Assembly: GCF_004795835.1 (NCBI RefSeq)
Contig: NZ_CP039249.1
Location: forward strand, 3,819,001 to 3,883,000
Direction: 5' to 3'
Length of the DNA: 64,000 nt
From: Sphingomonas sp. PAMC26645
GTDB lineage: Bacteria; Pseudomonadota; Alphaproteobacteria; Sphingomonadales; Sphingomonadaceae
The notes under the pieces were generated by a model that ran no database searches, was not told where the DNA came from, and saw only the letters and a program-made list of their open reading frames with translations. A program made the translations under genes and the position numbers. Within the stretch, counting starts at the first letter, position 1. Every line of letters begins with the position of its first letter. Shown one piece after another: positions 26,066 to 35,642 of the stretch.

Positions 26066-26593
26066 CTAAGCGCGCCCAGCCGCCTGCCAGCTATCCGCGC
26101 ACAGCCCGTAGATCAGGCTGTCGCGCAACCCCAGATGCGTTTCCCATTCGTCGCGCAACAACCGCTCGCGCCGGAAACCCAGGCGCTCCAACAACAGGAT
26201 CGACGCGGTATTCTCGGTATCCGCATCGGCGAACACGCGCTTGCGACCCTCCGCGAAAAGCCGATCGATCACTGCCGAGACCGCCTCGCGCGCAATTCCC
26301 CGCCCCCAGGCCTCACGCGCAAGGATGAAGCCAATTTCCGTCACCCCTGCCCCATCGGCCTCGCTCCCCGAGACCCAGCCGATCGCGCGATCGTCACCGG
26401 TGCGAGTGATCGCCCAGGTGCGCTGATTACCCGGCGCCGCTTCCTCGGCGAGATAGGTGCGGACGTCGTCGACGGAGCCTAACGGACCGTCGGCGGAATA
26501 GGCCATCAGCTCTGCATCGGCGAGCATCGGGTGCAACGCGGTCGCGTCACCCTCGACGAGCGGCCGCAACCGCAGCCGCCGCGTCTTCAGCAC
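26066..26593 (-). CDS. GNAT family N-acetyltransferase (RimJ/RimL type)
   Basis: A 175-residue protein with the RimJ-like start LKTRRLRLRPLVEGDATAL, EIGFILAREAWGRGIAREAV (acetyl-CoA loop) and ADTENTASILLLERLGFRRE. The acceptor is unknown. GTG 26593 puts homology right at the N-terminus. An alternative GTG at 26638 would overlap the LysR stop as GTGA, matching the overlap style of the three upstream junctions but adding 15 residues of Arg/Pro-rich sequence without homology. It is the last gene of a metZ-apaG-LysR-GNAT string. Confidence 0.85.
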   Translation of the reverse strand: MLKTRRLRLRPLVEGDATALHPMLADAELMAYSADGPLGSVDDVRTYLAEEAAPGNQRTWAITRTGDDRAIGWVSGSEADGAGVTEIGFILAREAWGRGIAREAVSAVIDRLFAEGRKRVFADADTENTASILLLERLGFRRERLLRDEWETHLGLRDSLIYGLCADSWQAAGRA

Positions 26594-26634
26594 CGGCGAT
26601 ACGCCAGCGCGCCGTGGCCTGCGTCCGGGTTGCC

Positions 26635-27417
26635 TCACGCGGTCAGGGCATCCACAAGCGCGCGGACTTTTTTCTGGCGCCACTGCGGGAGGGGAGCGAC
26701 TAGCCAATAGCCACCCTTCGACGGCTGCGACTCGCCGATCAGACGCACACGCGCCTGCGCGAGATCGCGGCGCGCGAGCAGTTCGGGCACGGTTGCGCGA
26801 CCAAGACCCGCCGCTGCTGCGTCGATCGCGAGACCAGCATCGGTGACGCGGACCAGCGCGACGCCGTCTTCTCCGGACCATGCGATCGCGGCCTCGCTAT
26901 CCGTACCGGGCTTGGCGATCGTCACCATGCCTTCGGATTCGAGGGCCTCGCCCTCATGCTCGCCCGGGCCATCACCCCAGCGGATCGCAAGGTCGAGATT
27001 GGCTTCGGTGAAGTCGACATTCTCGTCGGCGGTGATCAGCACGAAGCGCAGTTCGGGGTCGGCCTCGGCGATCTGCGCAAGCCGCGGCATCAGCCACTTT
27101 TCGGTCAGGTCGCGAGGCGCGGCGATCGTCAGCGATTTCGACGACTGCCCGGCCTGCATCGCGCGCACGGCTTCCTCGAACTGGAGGAACCCGCCACGGA
27201 GCGCGCCTAGACCCGCTTCCGCCTCAGGCGTCAGTTCGAGCCCGCGCGTGGTGCGGCGGAACAGCACGACGCCGAGCGTATCCTCCAGCGCGCGGATCTG
27301 CTGCCCGACCGCCGCCGGTGTCACCGCAAGCTCGTCCGCAGCACGCGTGAACGACAGATGCCGCGCCGCCGCGTCGAGCACGCGCAGGCCGTTGAGCGGG
27401 AGATGCGTGCGCTTCAA
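26635..27417 (-). CDS. LysR family transcriptional regulator (GcvA-like)
   Basis: A 260-residue regulator with N-terminal winged helix-turn-helix (LNGLRVLDAAARHLSFTRAADELAVTPAAVGQQIRALEDTLGVVLF) and a C-terminal ligand-binding domain beginning SLTIAAPRDLTEKWLMPRLAQ. It is shorter than the usual 290-310 residues, with the effector domain trimmed at the end. The start is TTG at 27417, overlapping the apaG stop as TTGA, so it depends on coupling. GcvA-type members often control adjacent metabolic genes; metZ upstream is a candidate target. Confidence 0.9.
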   Translation of the reverse strand: MKRTHLPLNGLRVLDAAARHLSFTRAADELAVTPAAVGQQIRALEDTLGVVLFRRTTRGLELTPEAEAGLGALRGGFLQFEEAVRAMQAGQSSKSLTIAAPRDLTEKWLMPRLAQIAEADPELRFVLITADENVDFTEANLDLAIRWGDGPGEHEGEALESEGMVTIAKPGTDSEAAIAWSGEDGVALVRVTDAGLAIDAAAAGLGRATVPELLARRDLAQARVRLIGESQPSKGGYWLVAPLPQWRQKKVRALVDALTA

Positions 27418-27812
27418 TTCAGCACCGCGGGGGCGAACAGCGAGAAGCGGGGGATCTCGACCGCGAAGACGGCGCCGTCTTCGCGGACCATCTGGTAGCT
27501 CCCCTGCATCGCACCCGATGGGGTCGCGAGCGGGCAGCCCGAGACGTAATCGAAGCTCGCGCCCGGTTCGATCACCGGCTGTTCGCCGACCACGCCTTCA
27601 CCCTCGACCGAGTGACGCGCACCGCGGCCGTCGGTGATCACCCAGTGGCGAGTGAGCAGCTGGACGGTCTCGGTGCCCTCGTTTTCGAGGCGGATGTGAT
27701 ACGCCCAGAACCAGCGGCCACGTTCAGGCTCGGACTGTTCGGGCAGATAGCTGACCGACACGCGCACGGTCACCCCATCGGTCGTCGCCGCGTTGGGGAA
27801 CAGGGCCTTCAC
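27414..27812 (-). CDS. apaG: ApaG domain protein
   Basis: A 132-residue protein with the immunoglobulin-like ApaG fold: VSVSYLPEQSEPERGRWFWAYHIRLEN, LLTRHWVITDG, GVVGEQPVIEPG and YVSGCPLATPSGAMQGSYQM. The precise role is unsettled; in enterobacteria it is linked to Co2+ and diadenosine-polyphosphate handling through apaH. GTG 27812 overlaps the metZ stop by four bases (GTGA). Confidence 0.93.
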   Translation of the reverse strand: MKALFPNAATTDGVTVRVSVSYLPEQSEPERGRWFWAYHIRLENEGTETVQLLTRHWVITDGRGARHSVEGEGVVGEQPVIEPGASFDYVSGCPLATPSGAMQGSYQMVREDGAVFAVEIPRFSLFAPAVLN

Positions 27813-29014
27813 AGGCCCGCCTGCCTCAGGGCCTGATCGAGGTCGTCGATCACGTCCTGTGCATCCTCGAGCCCGACGTTGATCCGCAACAGTCCCTCGG
27901 TGACGCCCATCTCGATCTGTTTCTCGGGCGAGACGCTCGCGTGCGTGGTCGAGGCGGGATGCGTCATCAGCGAGCGCGAGTCGCCGATGTTGTTCGAGAT
28001 GTCGACCAGCTCCAGCGCGTCGAGCAACGCGTGTGCCTGTTCGCGCCCCTCGACCTCGAACGCGAAGATCGGTCCGCAGGCGTCCATCTGGCGCTTGGCC
28101 AGTTCGTGCTGCGGATGGCTCGGCAGAAAGGGATGCAGCACGCGGGGCACTCGGCCTTCGAGGAATTCGCCGACCTTCATCGCGTTTTCGGACTGGCGGT
28201 GGATGCGCAGGTCGAGCGTCTCGAGGCCCTTGAGCACCACCCACGCGTTGAACGGTGACAGCGTCGGGCCGGTGTTGCGCGTGAACGGCAGCAGCGTGTT
28301 GGTGATGAAATCCTCGGTGCCACAAACCGCGCCGGCGAGCACGCGTCCCTGCCCGTCCATCATCTTGGTCGCGCTGTAGGCCGTCACGTCCGCGCCGAAC
28401 TCCATCGGCCGCTGCAGGGCCGGCGTCGCGAACGCATTGTCGACCACCGTCGTGATGCCACGTTCGCGCGCGATGTCGCAGATCGCCTTGAGGTCGGCGA
28501 TGTCCATCGTCGGGTTGGCGGGCGTCTCGAAGAAGAACACCTTCGTCTCGGGGCGGACCGCGTCGAGGAACGCCTGCGGATCGCGCGCGTCGACGATCGT
28601 CGTGGCGATGCCGAACTTCGGCAACAGCGTGTCGGTCAGCCAGCGGCACGAGCCGAACGCCGCACGCCCGCCGACGAGATGGTCGCCGGTCTGGAGCTGG
28701 CACAGCAGCGACGCGGTCATCGCCGCCATGCCGGTCGCCATCGTCCGGCACGCCTCGGCGCCTTCCAGCAGCGCGATCCGCTCTTCGAGCATCTGCACGG
28801 TCGGGTTCTGCAGGCGGGAATAGGTCATCCCCTCCTGCTCGCCGGCAAAGCGCGCCGCGGCGTCGCCCGCCTTGTCGTAGCAATAGCCCGAGGTGAGGAA
28901 CAACGCCTCCGACGTCTCGCCATATTCGCTGCGGGCGGTGCCGCCGCGGATGGCGCGCGTCGCGGGACGCCAATTCTGAGTGATCGAACGATCCTGGCCG
29001 GTCTTGCGCTTCAT
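27809..29014 (-). CDS. metZ: O-succinylhomoserine sulfhydrylase
   Basis: A PLP enzyme of the Cys/Met metabolism family that makes homocysteine directly from O-succinylhomoserine and sulfide. The 401-residue protein shows TSGYCYDKAGDAAARFAGEQEG, YSRLQNPTVQMLEERIALLEGAEA, PANPTMDIADL, and the PLP lysine in TAYSATKMMDGQGR. ATG 29014 is supported by homology from residue 15 on, with only a weak ribosome-binding site. It leads a four-gene string with apaG, a LysR regulator and a GNAT gene. Substrate specificity (succinyl versus acetyl) is inferred from family. Confidence 0.93.
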   Translation of the reverse strand: MKRKTGQDRSITQNWRPATRAIRGGTARSEYGETSEALFLTSGYCYDKAGDAAARFAGEQEGMTYSRLQNPTVQMLEERIALLEGAEACRTMATGMAAMTASLLCQLQTGDHLVGGRAAFGSCRWLTDTLLPKFGIATTIVDARDPQAFLDAVRPETKVFFFETPANPTMDIADLKAICDIARERGITTVVDNAFATPALQRPMEFGADVTAYSATKMMDGQGRVLAGAVCGTEDFITNTLLPFTRNTGPTLSPFNAWVVLKGLETLDLRIHRQSENAMKVGEFLEGRVPRVLHPFLPSHPQHELAKRQMDACGPIFAFEVEGREQAHALLDALELVDISNNIGDSRSLMTHPASTTHASVSPEKQIEMGVTEGLLRINVGLEDAQDVIDDLDQALRQAGL

Positions 29015-29100
29015 GCGCGCCGCTTTGCCGGGGGGGAGCCGCGATGACAACCCCGGGGACAAGCCTTGCGGGTGTATGCCCCTGTTACGGGGGGCGTCAT

Positions 29101-29212
29101 TCTCCCCTCCCTGGAAGGGAGGGGTTGGGGGTGGGTCGGGTTCCGGATCGTGGAACGATTGCGACTTAAGCTGGCCTACCCACCCCCAGCCCCTCCCTTT
29201 CAGGGAGGGGAG
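29101..29212. repeat. Family C4 inverted-repeat element
   Basis: CTCCCCTCCCTGGAAGGGAG-GGG...GGGGGTGGG at the left, mirrored by CCCACCCCCAGCCCCTCCC...GGGAGGGGAG at the right. Related copies are at 38881-38988 and 46383-46494. It fills the space between the GT2-GtrA gene and metZ. Confidence 0.85.
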
Positions 29213-29220
29213 CGAGAAGA

Positions 29221-30354
29221 TTAGTACCGGCCCCAGGTGAATTTCGAGGACAGCGCGTAGTTCCAGACCGCGCCGACCAGCACGCCGATCAGTGCCGAGG
29301 CCGCCCAGGCCCCGTCCCTCATCTCGTACAAGAACGCGGCGATGCCGACGTTGGCGACCGCGCCGACCGAGCAGATCACCGCGAACGACACCCAGCCGTC
29401 GACCAATTGCCGCCACCCCTTCAACCGCCGATCACGATACGTCAGCGCGTTGTTGAGGAAGAAGTTGAACGTCAGCGCCGCCAGCGTCGCGACGATCTCG
29501 CCGACCAGGAAGTGCGTGCCGAACCCGACGAACAACGCGGTCAGCACCGCCATGTGGATACCGACGCCGAGCACCCCGATCGCCGAGAACATCGCGAACC
29601 GCACCGGCACGACGCGCCCGAACATCCGGTCGTAGATCGCGATCAGATATTCCATCGCGACGACGTGATCGAGCTTGCTCTCGCCCTCGGTCCGGCAGCG
29701 GAAGGTGTACGGCACCTCGACGAAGCGCAGCGGCGTCGGCGAGGCGGTGAGCAGGTCGAGCAGGATCTTGAAGCCGATCGCCGACAGCGACGGCGAGAGG
29801 TGGCGGACGATGTCGGTGCGGATCATGAAGAAACCGCTCATCGGATCGTTGAGATCGCATTTTAGCACGCGGCGCGACAGCTTTGTGGCGAGCGCCGACT
29901 TGGCGACGCGGTCGCTGTCCCACTCGCCGGTGCCGCCACCGCTGACGAAACGCGAACCGATCACCACGTCGGTCTCGCCGTCCTTCAATAGATCGAGCAT
30001 CGCCGGCAGCAATGTCTCGTCATGCTGGAGATCGCCGTCGATCACCGCGACGACCGGCGCGGCGGTGGCGCACATCCCCTCGATGCAGGCCGACGACAGC
30101 CCGCGCCGGCCGATCCGCTGGATCACGCGGACGCGCTTGTCGAGCCGGGCGATCGCGCGTGCGGCGTCCGCGGTGCCGTCGGGACTGTCGTCGTCGACGA
30201 AGATCGCCTCCCAGTTCAGCCCGACCAGTGCCTGGTCGAGCTTGGCGATCAACGTCGCGACATTGGCCTTCTCATTGAACGTCGGGATGACGACCGCGAG
30301 TTGCAGCAGGTCACCGATCACTGGGCGGTCAAACGAGGTTAGCCCGCACTGCAT
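29221..30354 (-). CDS. GT2 glycosyltransferase fused to a GtrA-like membrane domain
   Basis: A 377-residue protein. The first about 235 residues are a dolichol-phosphate-mannose-synthase-like GT2 domain ([31 protein letters not shown] with the metal-binding DxD, SGFFMIR). The last about 130 residues hold four hydrophobic helices typical of GtrA proteins. Such fusions make polyprenyl-phosphate sugars and move them across the inner membrane for glycan or lipid modification. ATG 30354 overlaps the end of leuB by 26 bases; GTG 30321, 8 bases after the leuB stop, is an alternative start. It is likely cotranscribed with leuB. Confidence 0.88.
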   Translation of the reverse strand: MQCGLTSFDRPVIGDLLQLAVVIPTFNEKANVATLIAKLDQALVGLNWEAIFVDDDSPDGTADAARAIARLDKRVRVIQRIGRRGLSSACIEGMCATAAPVVAVIDGDLQHDETLLPAMLDLLKDGETDVVIGSRFVSGGGTGEWDSDRVAKSALATKLSRRVLKCDLNDPMSGFFMIRTDIVRHLSPSLSAIGFKILLDLLTASPTPLRFVEVPYTFRCRTEGESKLDHVVAMEYLIAIYDRMFGRVVPVRFAMFSAIGVLGVGIHMAVLTALFVGFGTHFLVGEIVATLAALTFNFFLNNALTYRDRRLKGWRQLVDGWVSFAVICSVGAVANVGIAAFLYEMRDGAWAASALIGVLVGAVWNYALSSKFTWGRY

Positions 30355-31375
30355 CGCCCATGTCGCGGGTAGATAGCGTGCCGCCGAGATCGGGCGTGCG
30401 GGCGTTGCCGAGAATCGCGGCAGCGACGGCCGCTTCGATCCGATCCGCCGCTTCTGGGAGGTCGAGTGAGTGGCGCAGCATCATCGCGGCGGACAGGATC
30501 GCCGCGCAGGGGTTGGCCTTGCCCTGCCCTGCGATGTCGGGCGCGCTGCCGTGGATCGGCTCGTACATGCCCTTGTTCGAGCCGTTGAGCGCCGCGGACG
30601 GCAGCATGCCGATCGATCCGGCGCACATCGATGCCTCGTCCGAGAGGATGTCGCCGAAGAGGTTGCCGGTGACGATCACGTCGAACTGGCCGGGGTTGCG
30701 CACCAACTGCATCGCCGCGTTGTCGACGTACATGTGGCTGAGTTCGACGTCGGGATAGTCGGCCGACACCTCGATCACGACGTCGCGCCACAGCTGCGAG
30801 GTTTCGAGGACGTTGGCCTTGTCTACCGAGAGCAGCTTGCCCTTGCGGGTGCGTGCGGTCTCGAATCCGACGCGGGCGATGCGGGCGATCTCGGTCTCGT
30901 CGTAGCGCATCTCGTCATGGCCTTCGCGCAGACCGTCGGCGGTGGTGCGGATACCCTTCGCGCCGAAATACACGTCGCCGGTCAGTTCGCGGACGATGAC
31001 CATGTCGATCGACCGGGCGATCTCGGGGCGGAGTGCGGAGGCATCCTCCAGGCCGGCGAACAGCTTGGCCGGGCGCAGGTTCGCGAACAGGCCGAGGTCC
31101 TTGCGCAGGCCGAGAATGGCCTGTTCGGGGCGAAACTGGCGTTCGAGCGCATCGCAATCGGGATCGCCGACTGCACCGAACAGGATCGCATCGGCACGGC
31201 GGGCGAGGTCGAGCGTCTCGGGCGGCAGCGGATGGCCGACCGCCTTGTACGCGGCACCGCCGACGAGGCCTTCCTCATAGGTCAGGTCGAGGCCGAGCGT
31301 ATCGAGCACGCGACGGGCCTCCGCCGTGACTTCGGGTCCGATGCCGTCGCCGGCCAGTATCGCGATCAAGGGCAT
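30329..31375 (-). CDS. leuB: 3-isopropylmalate dehydrogenase
   Basis: NAD-dependent oxidative decarboxylation of 3-isopropylmalate in leucine biosynthesis. The 348-residue protein shows [14 protein letters not shown] at the start, [38 protein letters not shown], and the metal/NAD region [24 protein letters not shown]...[18 protein letters not shown] 31375 has AGGAGA upstream. It overlaps the GT2-GtrA gene downstream. Confidence 0.97.
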   Translation of the reverse strand: MPLIAILAGDGIGPEVTAEARRVLDTLGLDLTYEEGLVGGAAYKAVGHPLPPETLDLARRADAILFGAVGDPDCDALERQFRPEQAILGLRKDLGLFANLRPAKLFAGLEDASALRPEIARSIDMVIVRELTGDVYFGAKGIRTTADGLREGHDEMRYDETEIARIARVGFETARTRKGKLLSVDKANVLETSQLWRDVVIEVSADYPDVELSHMYVDNAAMQLVRNPGQFDVIVTGNLFGDILSDEASMCAGSIGMLPSAALNGSNKGMYEPIHGSAPDIAGQGKANPCAAILSAAMMLRHSLDLPEAADRIEAAVAAAILGNARTPDLGGTLSTRDMGDAVRANLV

Positions 31376-31416
31376 GTGCGTTTCTCCTGCGCGGCCCCTT
31401 GCCGGGCGGTGCGCGC

Positions 31417-32148
31417 TCACGCAACCGCCCTTTTGAGGCGATCGACCAGCCGGTCGCGCGCCGCCAACGGATCGGCGCGACGGTCGACGAGGATGTCGCG
31501 AGCGAGGAAATGGCCAGTCAACCGCAGGCCGTCGAAGATGTCCGGCCATGCCGCTTCACCGCCTGCCAGCAGGAAGTCGGGTAATCGCAGGAGCTTGCCT
31601 TCATACCCGAACGCCGCCCCACGCGAGACGGCTGCGCCGCTCTTGGGCGACACGAAGCCGAGATCGTCCTCCGCCCCGGTCGCGACGCAGCGGTCGAGAT
31701 CGAGACCGAACCCCAGTTCCGCCAACACCAGTAATTCGTACCGAACCAGTGCCGCCGCCCAGCCACGCGCAGATGGCGCGCTCTCGATCGCACCCAGCAC
31801 GCCGTCGAGCGCGTCGTGAATCTGCGGATAGGGCTGCGCCTCGGGAAGAGCGGCGGCGGCCAGCGCAGTCGCCCATTCGAGCGCACCGGCGGCGAGCGGC
31901 TCGCCGTGCAGCGTCGCGCGGCTGTGGATCAGCTCGGCGGTCAACGAGGCGAGCTGCTCGCCGGTCCGCGCGCGCCACTCGCCCTGGATCACGTTCGCCT
32001 GCAGGAGCACCGGCCGCATCGCGCGCGACCGCCCGCCACGGACGTAGCCGGGCTGGACGCCGTCGTTTCGGGTCAGCGCACGCACGATCGCGCCATGCTC
32101 GCCATGCTGGCGAACGGCGACGACGATGGCGGAGGCGCGGAGATGCAT
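31417..32148 (-). CDS. recO: DNA repair protein RecO
   Basis: Mediator of RecA loading in the RecFOR recombination pathway. The 243-residue protein has the N-terminal OB-fold ([38 protein letters not shown]) and the helical C-terminal region. No zinc-finger cysteines are seen, as is common in alphaproteobacteria. It is followed after 41 bases by leuB on the same strand. Confidence 0.93.
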   Translation of the reverse strand: MHLRASAIVVAVRQHGEHGAIVRALTRNDGVQPGYVRGGRSRAMRPVLLQANVIQGEWRARTGEQLASLTAELIHSRATLHGEPLAAGALEWATALAAAALPEAQPYPQIHDALDGVLGAIESAPSARGWAAALVRYELLVLAELGFGLDLDRCVATGAEDDLGFVSPKSGAAVSRGAAFGYEGKLLRLPDFLLAGGEAAWPDIFDGLRLTGHFLARDILVDRRADPLAARDRLVDRLKRAVA

Positions 32149-32255
32149 GGGTGTTCATCGAGCCTCGTTCGGCCGGACGCAACTCCTCAACGCATCACCC
32201 GAGCCAAGAGCGATCGGCGGCGTCATACCTAGTTCGCACTTGAGGGGCGCGCGTA

Positions 32256-33233
32256 TCAGGTGCGCCGCGACCGAGGGCGTTCCGAGATCCAGTTCGACCA
32301 CAGCTGTTCGGCCTGTCGCCAGCGCGTGCGTACCGGGTCGGGGCCGAGTGGGACGTCGTCACGGCCGAGTTCGAGCACCGGGCGATCGGTGAAATGCGTG
32401 GTCGGCAACACGTCGCGCATCTCCGCGAGCATCGTGCACAATGCCTGGAAGCGGCGGACATGGACCGCATTGGCCCGTGTGCCGCGGCGGTTGGCGAGCT
32501 CGAAGCCGTGGCTGACGATCGTCACCGCGGCATGATGCGACACCGCCGCATGTTCGAGCGCGTCGTAGCTTTCGCCCGCCGACAAGGCGCAGAGCTGAAA
32601 CGTGCGGATCCGACCGCGCAGGTCCTCGATCACCGTCACCGGGACTTCGGTGATGCCGGCGCCGTTCGCGCACCGGACCGGGGCAATCTGGCGCGCGGGG
32701 AGCGAGATGCGGCTGGTGTGCGGCGCCTCCGACCCGTTGTGGCTGCTGTCATAGGCAAAGCCCAGGCCTCCGAGCGCGGTCAGCGTGTCGTCGTTCGCGG
32801 CATAGCTCCCCGCGCGAAACGCGATCGGGTGCGGCGCGCCGGCTTCGACCAGCAATTCCGTCGCGCGAACGAGCAGGTCCGTCTGCTCGACGAGGCTGTA
32901 CATGTAAAGTTGGAACCGGTCGTGCGCGACGCCGCGATCGCCCGCCCGCGCACTGGTCCAGTTGGGGTGGAGGTGGAGCTGGACCTCCTGCCCGGCCTCA
33001 AGGATCGTATCGATCATCCGACGGATCGGCGCCGGTCCGAACGTGATCGCGGGCATCGGGTCGACGAAGAAACACGCCTTCAGATTGTGCCGGGAGAGCT
33101 CCGCCAGTTGATAGCCCAGCCCTACCCCGGCCGGTTCCAGCGATCGCGCATAGATCGCGTCGCAATCCAGACCGGCAGCATGGTGGCGCCACGCGAACTC
33201 GGTATCGATGGTCAGGAAGACAGGCGTAGTCAC
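32256..33233 (-). CDS. Polysaccharide deacetylase family protein
   Basis: A 325-residue cytoplasmic-type protein of the NodB/CE4-like superfamily. Features are the N-terminal LTIDTEFAWRHH (catalytic and metal Asp), the metal-binding H-x-H in VQLHLHPNW, FRAGSYAANDDTL (the RxGSY-type Arg motif) and a late VSHGFELANRR. No signal peptide is seen. The start is GTG at 33233. Members act in capsule or surface glycan assembly; no glycan cluster is present apart from the GT2-GtrA gene about 2 kb away. An unusual AT-rich palindrome lies upstream. Confidence 0.85.
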   Translation of the reverse strand: MTTPVFLTIDTEFAWRHHAAGLDCDAIYARSLEPAGVGLGYQLAELSRHNLKACFFVDPMPAITFGPAPIRRMIDTILEAGQEVQLHLHPNWTSARAGDRGVAHDRFQLYMYSLVEQTDLLVRATELLVEAGAPHPIAFRAGSYAANDDTLTALGGLGFAYDSSHNGSEAPHTSRISLPARQIAPVRCANGAGITEVPVTVIEDLRGRIRTFQLCALSAGESYDALEHAAVSHHAAVTIVSHGFELANRRGTRANAVHVRRFQALCTMLAEMRDVLPTTHFTDRPVLELGRDDVPLGPDPVRTRWRQAEQLWSNWISERPRSRRT

Positions 33234-33281
33234 GGATTAGTATGTAACAATCAGTAGTGAAAATGGCGTTGTGATTTTATA

Positions 33282-33298
33282 CAAATCAACTTGATTTG
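33282..33298 (-). promoter_or_regulatory. 17-bp palindrome in AT-rich promoter region of the deacetylase gene
   Basis: CAAATCAA-C-TTGATTTG is a perfect inverted repeat and abuts TATAAA on the minus strand, a plausible -10 box. It lies 49 bases upstream of the deacetylase GTG in an 80-base AT-rich island, so it could be an operator overlapping the promoter spacer. Confidence 0.45.
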
Positions 33299-33388
33299 GG
33301 TTATAATTTTTTCCCGATCCGGGACGTCATCGTCTTCAGGCCCGCACGGCGATCTGTGCGTTCTCGATCGGCGGCCAAGTCCATGCCG

Positions 33389-35314
33389 CTACCGTGAATG
33401 ATAGAAGTCGTACACCTGTTGCGCCACCCCAGCCGACACGCCCGGCGCCTGTTGCAGGTCCTGCAAGCTCGCGTTGCGCACCGCGCGACCGGTGCCGAAG
33501 TGCATCAGCAACGCCTTCTTGCGTGCGGGGCCAATGCCGGGGACTTCGTCGAGCGGGCTCGCGCCGATCGCCTTGCTGCGCTTGTCGCGGTGGACGCCGA
33601 TCGCGAACCGGTGGACCTCGTCGCGCAGGCGCTGGAGATAGAACAGGACCGGCGCATTGACCGGAAGCTGGAACTCGCGGCCGTCGAGCATGTGGAACAC
33701 CTCGCGGCCATCGCGGCCGTGTTCGGGGCCCTTAGCGATCCCGACCAGGCACACGTCCTCGACGCCGATCTCCTCGAGGGCGGCCTTGACCGTGTTGAGC
33801 TGGCCCTTGCCGCCGTCGATCAGGACGAGATCCGGCCAGTCGCCCGAATCGCGATCGGGATCCTCGGCCTGCGCGCGCGAGAACCGCCGCGTGAATACCT
33901 CGCGCATCATCGCGAAATCGTCGCCCGGCGCGGTATCCTTGTTCTTGATGTTGAACTTTCGATACTGACCCTTGCGGAAGCCCTCGGGGCCGGCGACGAC
34001 CATCGCGCCGGTCGCGGCGGTGCCTTGGATGTGGCTGTTGTCGTAGATCTCGATGCGTTCGGGGGGCTCGGCGAGGTCGAACAGCTCGGCGACTTCGCGC
34101 AGCAGCTTGGCCTGCGTAGTCGATTCGGCTTGGCGCCGTTCGATCGCCTCGATCGCGTTGCGCTTGGCCTGGTCCATCAGGCGACGGCGGTCGCCCCGCT
34201 GCGGAACCTGCAACGCGATCTTGTAGCCGGCGCGTTCGCCTAGTGCCTCGGCCAGCAGTGCACCTTCCGTCAGTTCGCGGTCGAGCAGGATCTGCTTGGG
34301 CGGCGGGACCTCCTCGTAGAACTGGCCGAGGAAGCTGGTCAGCACCTCGTCCTCGGGAACGTCGTTGGTGTGCTGCGGGAAGAAGCTGCGATGCCCCCAG
34401 TTCTGGCCGCCGCGGATGAAGAACGCCTGGATGCCGATGAGGCCGTCCTTGCACGCCATCGCAAAGATGTCGGCGTCGCCCACGCCCTCCGCATTGATCG
34501 CCTGCGTGCCCTGGATGAAGGTGAGCGCGCGGAGTCTGTCGCGGAGGAGTGCGGCGAGTTCGAAGTCCATGTTCTCGGCGGCGGCCTGCATCTGCGCGCC
34601 GAGCTTCGCCTGCACGCCGGTCGATTTGCCGCCGAGGAACGCCTTCGCATCCTCGGTCAGTTCCCGGTACGCGGCCTCGTCGATCCGTCCCACGCACGGC
34701 GCCGAGCAGCGCTTGATCTGGTACAGCAGACACGGCCGGTCGCGGGTCTTGAAGAAGCTGTCGGTGCAGCTGCGCAGGAGGAAGAGCTTCTGGAGCGCAT
34801 TGAGCGTGTTGTTGACCGATCCGGCGCTGGCGAACGGGCCGTAGTAATTGCCCTTCGCGCGGCGCGCGCCACGGTGTTTCTGGACGCGCGGGAAGGCGTG
34901 GTCGTCGCGCAGAAGGATGAAGGGGAAGCTCTTATCGTCGCGCAACAGCACGTTGTACGCGGGGCGGTAGCGCTTGATGAGCTGCGATTCGAGCAGCAGC
35001 GCCTCAGCTTCGTTATTGGTCGTGACGATCGTCATCGACCGGGTCTGCGACACCATCCGCTGGAGGCGTTTGGTGAGGCGCTCGACCTGGACGTAATTCG
35101 CGACGCGATTCCGTAGCGCGCGCGCCTTGCCGACGTAGAGCACGTCGCCTCGCGCATCCTGCATGCGGTATACGCCGGGGCGGATCGGCAGCGTATCGAG
35201 CACGTTTCTGATCGCCGCTACGCCTGCCGCGAGATCGGGCGCCTCACCGCCGCCGCGAACGGCGAATGTGGACTTGTCTTCGTTGAACCGGTCGGGGGAA
35301 TTGGGGGAGGACAT
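33389..35314 (-). CDS. uvrC: Excinuclease ABC subunit C
   Basis: The nuclease that makes both incisions in nucleotide excision repair. The 641-residue protein has, in order, the GIY-YIG domain (PGVYRMQDARGDVLYVGKARAL), a four-cysteine-containing region (RSCTDSFFKTRDRPCLLYQIKRCSAPCVG), the UVR motif (AAAENMDFELAALLRDRLRAL), an RNase H-like domain (EIYDNSHIQGTAATGAMVV, VLIDGGKGQLN) and C-terminal helix-hairpin-helix repeats (VPGIGPARKKALLMHFG). ATG 35314 is chosen because GGGGGAGG precedes it; upstream codons lack homology. Confidence 0.97.
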   Translation of the reverse strand: MSSPNSPDRFNEDKSTFAVRGGGEAPDLAAGVAAIRNVLDTLPIRPGVYRMQDARGDVLYVGKARALRNRVANYVQVERLTKRLQRMVSQTRSMTIVTTNNEAEALLLESQLIKRYRPAYNVLLRDDKSFPFILLRDDHAFPRVQKHRGARRAKGNYYGPFASAGSVNNTLNALQKLFLLRSCTDSFFKTRDRPCLLYQIKRCSAPCVGRIDEAAYRELTEDAKAFLGGKSTGVQAKLGAQMQAAAENMDFELAALLRDRLRALTFIQGTQAINAEGVGDADIFAMACKDGLIGIQAFFIRGGQNWGHRSFFPQHTNDVPEDEVLTSFLGQFYEEVPPPKQILLDRELTEGALLAEALGERAGYKIALQVPQRGDRRRLMDQAKRNAIEAIERRQAESTTQAKLLREVAELFDLAEPPERIEIYDNSHIQGTAATGAMVVAGPEGFRKGQYRKFNIKNKDTAPGDDFAMMREVFTRRFSRAQAEDPDRDSGDWPDLVLIDGGKGQLNTVKAALEEIGVEDVCLVGIAKGPEHGRDGREVFHMLDGREFQLPVNAPVLFYLQRLRDEVHRFAIGVHRDKRSKAIGASPLDEVPGIGPARKKALLMHFGTGRAVRNASLQDLQQAPGVSAGVAQQVYDFYHSR

Positions 35315-35381
35315 CGTTGCTGAATCTAGGGAGTGCGAGGGGGTTATGCCAGCGATCGCCCATGGCGCTGGAGAAGTGATT

Positions 35382-35607
35382 TTCACGCGAAGGCGCAATG
35401 GCGCGAAGAGAAGGTCGTTTTCGCGCAGAGGCGCAGAGGACGCTGAGAGAAGGGTCGATCGGATTTAGAGTCGGTTCTCTGATCGCCGAAGGCTCAAGAT
35501 CCTCTTAGCAATCCGAACATCAGTCCAGAGCGCAACTCCTCCGCGCTCTCTGCGCCTCTGCGCGAACCAATCTTCCTTCTCTTCGCGCCTTTGCGCCTTC
35601 GCGTGAA
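35382..35607. repeat. Family G nested inverted repeat
   Basis: Outer arms TTCACGCGAAGGCGCAATGG and the mirrored GCGCCTTTGCGCCTTCGCGT; inner arms CGCGCAGAGGCGCAGAG / CTCTGCGCCTCTGCGCG. It occupies most of the 328-base gap between the SMR gene and uvrC, where I see no gene. Confidence 0.8.
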
Positions 35608-35642
35608 TCAATCTTCAAAGCCCTGCGGGCCGAGAGAAGCGG

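Noticed and set aside
29015..29100. Possible SAM-sensing riboswitch upstream of metZ
   Set aside because: The leader is GC-rich with simple hairpins, but I could not find the conserved SAM-I or SAM-II core elements, and most of the upstream space is a family C repeat.
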